Source of the DNA: Acidimicrobiaceae bacterium
GTDB lineage: Bacteria > Actinomycetota > Acidimicrobiia > Acidimicrobiales > Ilumatobacteraceae
DNA length: 15,086 nt
Assembly: GCA_003455715.1 (NCBI GenBank)
Contig: DMQJ01000071.1
Location: 1-15,086 of the forward strand
Direction of reading: 5' to 3'
Shown here: piece by piece, positions 11,278-15,086 of the stretch
Position numbering within the stretch: position 1 is the stretch's first letter
Layout: the number at the start of each line of letters is the position of its first letter
The notes under the pieces: generated by a model
Database searches by the model: none
Told to the model about the DNA's origin: nothing
Seen by the model: the letters and a program-made list of their open reading frames with translations, nothing else
Program-made: the position numbers and the translations under genes

Positions 11278-13917
11278 TCACAGAGAAGCCGACGCCAGGT
11301 CGCCAGCAAGCACCGACGCCAGCTCCGACCTCGATCGAACCCCAAGCTTCTCGTACACCTTGGCCAAGTGATTCTCGGCAGTGCGGGTGGAGATGAACAG
11401 CCGCTCGCCGATCTCGCGGCTGATGAGTCCGGTGCCTGCCAGCAGGGCGATCTCCCGCTCTCGCCGAGTGAGCGGCACGTGCGCATCGACCGCAACAGCG
11501 GCCACCGAGCCAGGCCGCTCGCACTGCTGGCTCCATTCGGCGAAGGCAAGCGCGCTGCGGCGGGCCAGGCGTTGGTTGCTCTTCCGTTTGGCTGCCTCGG
11601 TGGCCACCCCGGCTGCCTCGGTGGCATAGCGCATGCAGCCGATCAACGCCAGCTCGGTAGCGGCGGCCAGCACCACCGCAGGGTCGTCGTTGGCCTGGCC
11701 GGCCGCATGGTCGGCGAACGCCCTGGCCAGACGACTATTGGTATGGCGCGCCAACTCGTCGAGGCGCTCCACGACCTCGGCGGCACGGTCGCATCGCACC
11801 AGCGCATAGGCAAGGTGGATCTCGCCTGCGACATAGCCGATGCTGCGGGCGCTGTGCATGGCTTCGCGCAGTGCCACTCGCGCCTCATTGGGGTAGCCGC
11901 GAGCCACGAGCAACGATGCTCGGGCAAGCGCGGCCTCGTAGTCGAACAGAATCCCGGGGCTGTGGTCGGCATCGAACAGACGCAGCATCGCCTCAGCGCG
12001 CTCCAGCGAACCTGCCTCTGCGTGCACCCAGGCCAGCCGCGCCAATGTCCAACGACGTTCGGTACTTCCCGCTTGCACCGGGCCCCACCACGAGTAGGCA
12101 CGTTCGATGAACGGCACTGCGTCGGTGGGTCGACCACGCAGCACCGGAACGAGCGCAGACGAAAAATGGGCGGCAGCATTCTCGAACTCGTTGGTCGACT
12201 CGTTGCGCGCTCTGGTGGCATCGCGTTCCGCAGTTGCCAAGTCGCCCATCCATGAGTTGACCACCGACCGGACAGCGAAGAACACCCGCTCCGACAGGTT
12301 GATGGCTTCCTGCCCGATCGCTGCGAACACCTCGACAGCGCGGTCGAGCTGCGCAATGGTCTGCTCGAAGTGCCCGGTCGCACCGAGGGCATGGGCTACC
12401 GCCAACGCCGCACGAATGAGCACGGTGCCGGGACCATCGTCGAGCAGCGGGGTGGCCATCGCCAGCGCTCGATCGAACTGGCCGTTGAGTGCCAGAAACA
12501 GCGAGAGGTTTCCCATCAGGTCGGGGGTCGCAGCTCCGTGTGGACCACTGTCGCCGGCGGGAAACGACGCCGCGGCCGCAACGGTGATGCGCTCCGCGGT
12601 GGCCAGGTCGCCGCCGTACCAGAACTCGAGCTGTGCTTGGATCATCGCCAGGGCCCGGCGCTCGGCATCGGTGGTTGCCCGCGGACCCCAGCGCTGAAGG
12701 TGTTCCCTGGTCGCCTCAAGCTGGCCGAGTTGATAGAGCGAGTAGGCAAGGTCCCAACCAGCGGCGAACGTTCCGTCGCCCGAGAAGGCGGCGCGCCCAA
12801 TTCGTTCGGCGAGCACGAGGTCGCCGTTGTGGTACGCCGTCGATGCCGCGGCAACGAGCTGGTCGGATGGAAGGGTGACACCCCCATCGACGGCCAGGCG
12901 AGCGAGCTTCAGGCGGTCCGATCGACGACGAGCTCCCGATGCGGCGAGGTCGTTGGCCAGGGTGGCGAGAATGCGACGCTTCTGCAAGTGCGGGGTGGCG
13001 GCGCGCAACACCTCGCCGTACAGCGGATGGGCGAGGTGGATCACCAAGCGACGACCATCCTGCGAGGTGGAAATGAGTGCCATCTCCTCCAGTCGCGCCA
13101 ACGTGTCGAGGTCGGCGACGCTGGCCACTTCTGCACGACCACACGGCTCAGCGAAGGCAATGTGGAGAAGGGGCCACCGATCTTCGGAGGCGAGGTGCGA
13201 CAACCGGGTCTCCACGATCTCCACCAAGCGAGTCGCCGCCGCCGGAAGCTGCGCCAACCGCAGCAAGCCGGAGTCGGGGCGCTCGATCGCATGGTGCTCC
13301 TCGGCAGCAAGGAGCACCTCGCGGATGAAGAGCGGGTTGCCGTCGGTGACATCGTGCAGACGCTCGGCTGACGAAGCATCGAGTCGGGCGCCAAGCAGGG
13401 CGGCGGCCACCTGCGCCGTCCCCTCAGGCGTGAGCACCCCAATCTCGATTCGGCGAACCTCGCCGCGCTGCCACAGGTCGATCACCTCACCTGCCGGCAA
13501 CCGACCCGACCGCATCGTCGACAGCAGCCGCGCATCGCCGCTGGCGACGAGTTGATGGACCAACACGGTGGAGCTGTCGTCGAGCAGATCGATGTCGTCG
13601 ACGACGAGCAGCATCGGTCGGCCGGCTGCCTCTTCGGTGAGCCGTTGACGGAGTTCGGCGAACAAGGGAGTGAGGAAGCGCTCCGTCGGGCCGAGGTGGC
13701 CGAGGAAGACGCCGAGTGGCAGTTCGGCGGTGCCGGTGGTCGCTCGCAACCGGACGACGTACCAGCCGTCGGCCTCCTGGGCATCGGCAACCTCGGACGC
13801 AATGCGCGACTTGCCGACGCCGGCTGGCCCGACCAGCGTGGCCCCGCGCGCGAGCACGGCGTCAGCGACCAACTCGACCTCGTGGGATCGGCCTGCGAGA
13901 TGACGGGGTGTGTTCAT
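11278..13917 (-). CDS. LuxR-family transcriptional regulator with N-terminal AAA ATPase (LAL type)
   Basis: The protein has 879 residues, the usual size for large ATP-binding LuxR regulators. The N-terminus has an AAA/STAND-type ATPase: Walker A GPAGVGKS at 30-37 and Walker B MLLVVDD at about 102-108, followed by DIDLLDDS. The middle, about 350-800, is Ala/Leu-rich with many short helical pairs, consistent with TPR-like repeats, though no unit is strong enough to number. The C-terminus from about 816 is a LuxR HTH: LTRREREIALLAGTGLISREIGERLFISTRTAENHLAKVYEKLGVRSRSELA, given as family evidence in its key parts LTxREREI, SxREIG and TxENHLAKVYxKLGV. It should act in the cytoplasm, binding DNA in response to a ligand or partner. 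No phosphoreceiver domain is present. The target may be a neighbouring operon such as GNAT-xseA-xseB, but this is only positional. The start is ATG 13917; an AATACT hexamer lies 10 nt upstream. Confidence 0.87.
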   Translation of the reverse strand: MNTPRHLAGRSHEVELVADAVLARGATLVGPAGVGKSRIASEVADAQEADGWYVVRLRATTGTAELPLGVFLGHLGPTERFLTPLFAELRQRLTEEAAGRPMLLVVDDIDLLDDSSTVLVHQLVASGDARLLSTMRSGRLPAGEVIDLWQRGEVRRIEIGVLTPEGTAQVAAALLGARLDASSAERLHDVTDGNPLFIREVLLAAEEHHAIERPDSGLLRLAQLPAAATRLVEIVETRLSHLASEDRWPLLHIAFAEPCGRAEVASVADLDTLARLEEMALISTSQDGRRLVIHLAHPLYGEVLRAATPHLQKRRILATLANDLAASGARRRSDRLKLARLAVDGGVTLPSDQLVAAASTAYHNGDLVLAERIGRAAFSGDGTFAAGWDLAYSLYQLGQLEATREHLQRWGPRATTDAERRALAMIQAQLEFWYGGDLATAERITVAAAASFPAGDSGPHGAATPDLMGNLSLFLALNGQFDRALAMATPLLDDGPGTVLIRAALAVAHALGATGHFEQTIAQLDRAVEVFAAIGQEAINLSERVFFAVRSVVNSWMGDLATAERDATRARNESTNEFENAAAHFSSALVPVLRGRPTDAVPFIERAYSWWGPVQAGSTERRWTLARLAWVHAEAGSLERAEAMLRLFDADHSPGILFDYEAALARASLLVARGYPNEARVALREAMHSARSIGYVAGEIHLAYALVRCDRAAEVVERLDELARHTNSRLARAFADHAAGQANDDPAVVLAAATELALIGCMRYATEAAGVATEAAKRKSNQRLARRSALAFAEWSQQCERPGSVAAVAVDAHVPLTRREREIALLAGTGLISREIGERLFISTRTAENHLAKVYEKLGVRSRSELASVLAGDLASASL

Positions 13918-13927
13918 CCGGCTACGC

Positions 13928-13933
13928 AGTATT
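13928..13933 (-). promoter_or_regulatory. Possible -10 (AATACT) for the LuxR-type regulator
   Basis: On the minus strand AATACT, close to TATAAT, lies 10 nt before ATG 13917, and no Shine-Dalgarno is visible. It is weaker than the TANNNT-N7 cases. The 93-nt gap 13918-14010 shows no clear terminator for rmuC. Confidence 0.25.
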
Positions 13934-14010
13934 GCGGAACCGCTGTGGGCGCGAGTGCCACGGAGGGCGACGCCGCACGGCCCTACGACCGAGCAAGAGC
14001 GGATGCCTCG

Positions 14011-15086
14011 CTACGCCCCGAGTTCGCGAACGTTGTCCCACTCAAGCTCGTCGGTACCGAACAGCTGCCCATCGACCGGGAGGGCTTGCTTGCGGCGCAG
14101 GTCGTCGATGGCCAGCAAGGGACGCTCGAGCGCTCGGCGGCGGGTGGTGGCCAACTCGTCGAAACTGCGAGCCACGGTGTCGAACTGACGCTTCACCTTC
14201 TCGACCGAGTCGGTGTACTTGCCCCACTGCTGGCTGAACGTGCCCAGCAGGCCGAGGATCTCCTGGCTGGTCTGCTCGAGCATGAAGTTGTCGAACGCCT
14301 GCCGGATGACCCCGAGGAAGGCGTAGAGGGTGAGGGGTGAGCAGATGACCACCTGCTGACGCAACGCCTCTTCCACCAGCGACGGGTCGGCCTCGTGGAT
14401 GAAGGCGGCCAGGCTCTCGTTGGGTACGAACAGCAGCACATTGCTGACCGTCGGGCGTGCGTCGGTGGCGGCGTACTCGCGCTTGGCGAGCTCGCGCACG
14501 CGGGCCCGCACATCGCGCACGAAGGCGGCCCGATGTGCCGACTTCTCCGCTTCGGTGCCGGCGTCGAGGAACTTCAGGTAGGCGGCCATGGGGAACTTGA
14601 CGTCCATGAACAGCACGTGCCCTTTGGGAAGCAGGAACGTGAAGTCGGGGATGCCCGTGCCCTCACCCGCGACCGCTGTGCGCTTCACGTAGTTGACGTG
14701 CTCGTGCAGGCCGGCGAGACGCAACACATCGTCGGCCATGCGCTCGCCCCACTGGCCACGTGCGTTCGACGAGGCCAGCGCCTCCCGCAAGCTGCTGGCG
14801 GTGCCGGCCAGCGACTGCGTGATTTCGGCGTGCGCCTGCAGGCTGTGATCGACCACGGCGAGCTTCTCGCTCGTGGTTTGGCCAAGCTGCTGCACCAGGT
14901 GGTGAAGACGGGCAAGGTCGGCCTGCACGCCGGCCTGCACCTCACCCAGCTTGGCGTCGATGAGTTGCTGGCGCGACGCCAGCGACGCGTCGGCCGCCTG
15001 CGTGGTGGCGCCCAGCTGCGCCTGCACCAGCGTGACGGCGTGTTCGAGCGCCGCCTGCACGGCGAGATCTCGCTCGCGGGCGGCTT
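14011..15086 (-). CDS. rmuC: DNA recombination protein RmuC, 5' partial
   Basis: The frame runs off the right edge, so the N-terminus is missing; about 358 residues are visible, ending at TAG 14011-14013. The upstream visible part (QAALEHAVTLVQAQL ... LHHLVQQLGQTTSEKLAVVDHSL) is coiled-coil-like. The core domain then shows RGQWGERMADDVLRLAGL, and GIPDFTFLLPKG-HVLFMDVKFP, a PD-(D/E)xK-like nuclease signature with PD and D-V-K. NVLLFVPNESLAAFI and SPLTLYAFLGVIRQAF follow, as in other RmuC proteins. RmuC limits inversions at short repeats in E. coli and is treated as a candidate nuclease; its exact reaction is poorly known. A GTG at 15060 is internal, because the frame remains open to the edge. 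Confidence 0.9.
   Translation of the reverse strand, partial: AARERDLAVQAALEHAVTLVQAQLGATTQAADASLASRQQLIDAKLGEVQAGVQADLARLHHLVQQLGQTTSEKLAVVDHSLQAHAEITQSLAGTASSLREALASSNARGQWGERMADDVLRLAGLHEHVNYVKRTAVAGEGTGIPDFTFLLPKGHVLFMDVKFPMAAYLKFLDAGTEAEKSAHRAAFVRDVRARVRELAKREYAATDARPTVSNVLLFVPNESLAAFIHEADPSLVEEALRQQVVICSPLTLYAFLGVIRQAFDNFMLEQTSQEILGLLGTFSQQWGKYTDSVEKVKRQFDTVARSFDELATTRRRALERPLLAIDDLRRKQALPVDGQLFGTDELEWDNVRELGA

Noticed and set aside
10720..12255. 511-residue open frame on the plus strand across the GNAT and LuxR genes
   Set aside because: Arg/His/Gln-rich composition, no domain, and it crosses two well supported genes and their intergenic gap.
1..15086. CRISPR array, tRNA, rRNA, riboswitch or phage genes
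   Set aside because: No regularly spaced repeats, cloverleaf, rRNA signature, aptamer-like leader or phage structural gene could be seen on either strand by eye.

Overview
The window is GC-rich, densely packed bacterial chromosome with GTG and TTG starts and gene-end overlaps. Its protein styles are typical of high-GC Actinobacteria, probably class Acidimicrobiia: a Thr-rich lipoprotein with a LysM domain, a secreted CAP protein carrying several 'LDTR / VDVxGWF' beta domains, and an actinobacterial-type polyprenyl synthase. The taxon is inferred from style only; no rRNA or marker gene is present. There is no sign of a phage, transposon, CRISPR array or tRNA. This looks like ordinary chromosome with a few poorly described genes.

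Layout, left part. The window opens in the 3' end of a B12-dependent ethylmalonyl-CoA mutase (MeaA/Ecm type). A 20-bp hairpin follows, then a RetSat/CrtI-like FAD oxidoreductase (+). Convergent to it, with a 15-bp overlap, lies a minus-strand pair: a probable Fe(II)/2-oxoglutarate oxygenase followed 19 nt later by an ArsB-like permease. Further right, still on the minus strand, are a LysM lipoprotein and a CAP-domain secreted protein, both cell-envelope genes.

Layout, middle and right. Divergent from the lipoprotein, two alpha/beta-hydrolase-fold genes overlap by ATGA. The first has a GHSKG nucleophile elbow; the second has Gly in place of the nucleophile and no evident C-terminal His. A striking 21-bp inverted repeat built on TTTTACGTAAAA palindromes separates them from a convergent minus-strand block, given here in transcription order: rmuC (5' end outside the window), a large LuxR-type ATPase regulator, a GNAT acetyltransferase, xseA, xseB and a polyprenyl diphosphate synthase. 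GNAT-xseA-xseB are joined by two ATGA overlaps.

How the genes relate. The exonuclease VII genes and rmuC give the right side a DNA-repair flavour. The polyprenyl synthase and the RetSat-like oxidoreductase both point to isoprenoid or carotenoid chemistry, but they are not in one operon. Five starts (4133, 6244, 6303, 9034, 11253) have a TANNNT hexamer 7-8 nt upstream and no properly placed Shine-Dalgarno, which suggests leaderless transcription. The least explained parts are the oxygenase/permease pair, the nucleophile-less hydrolase homologue and the intergenic palindrome element. No complete novel defence or biosynthetic system is evident.
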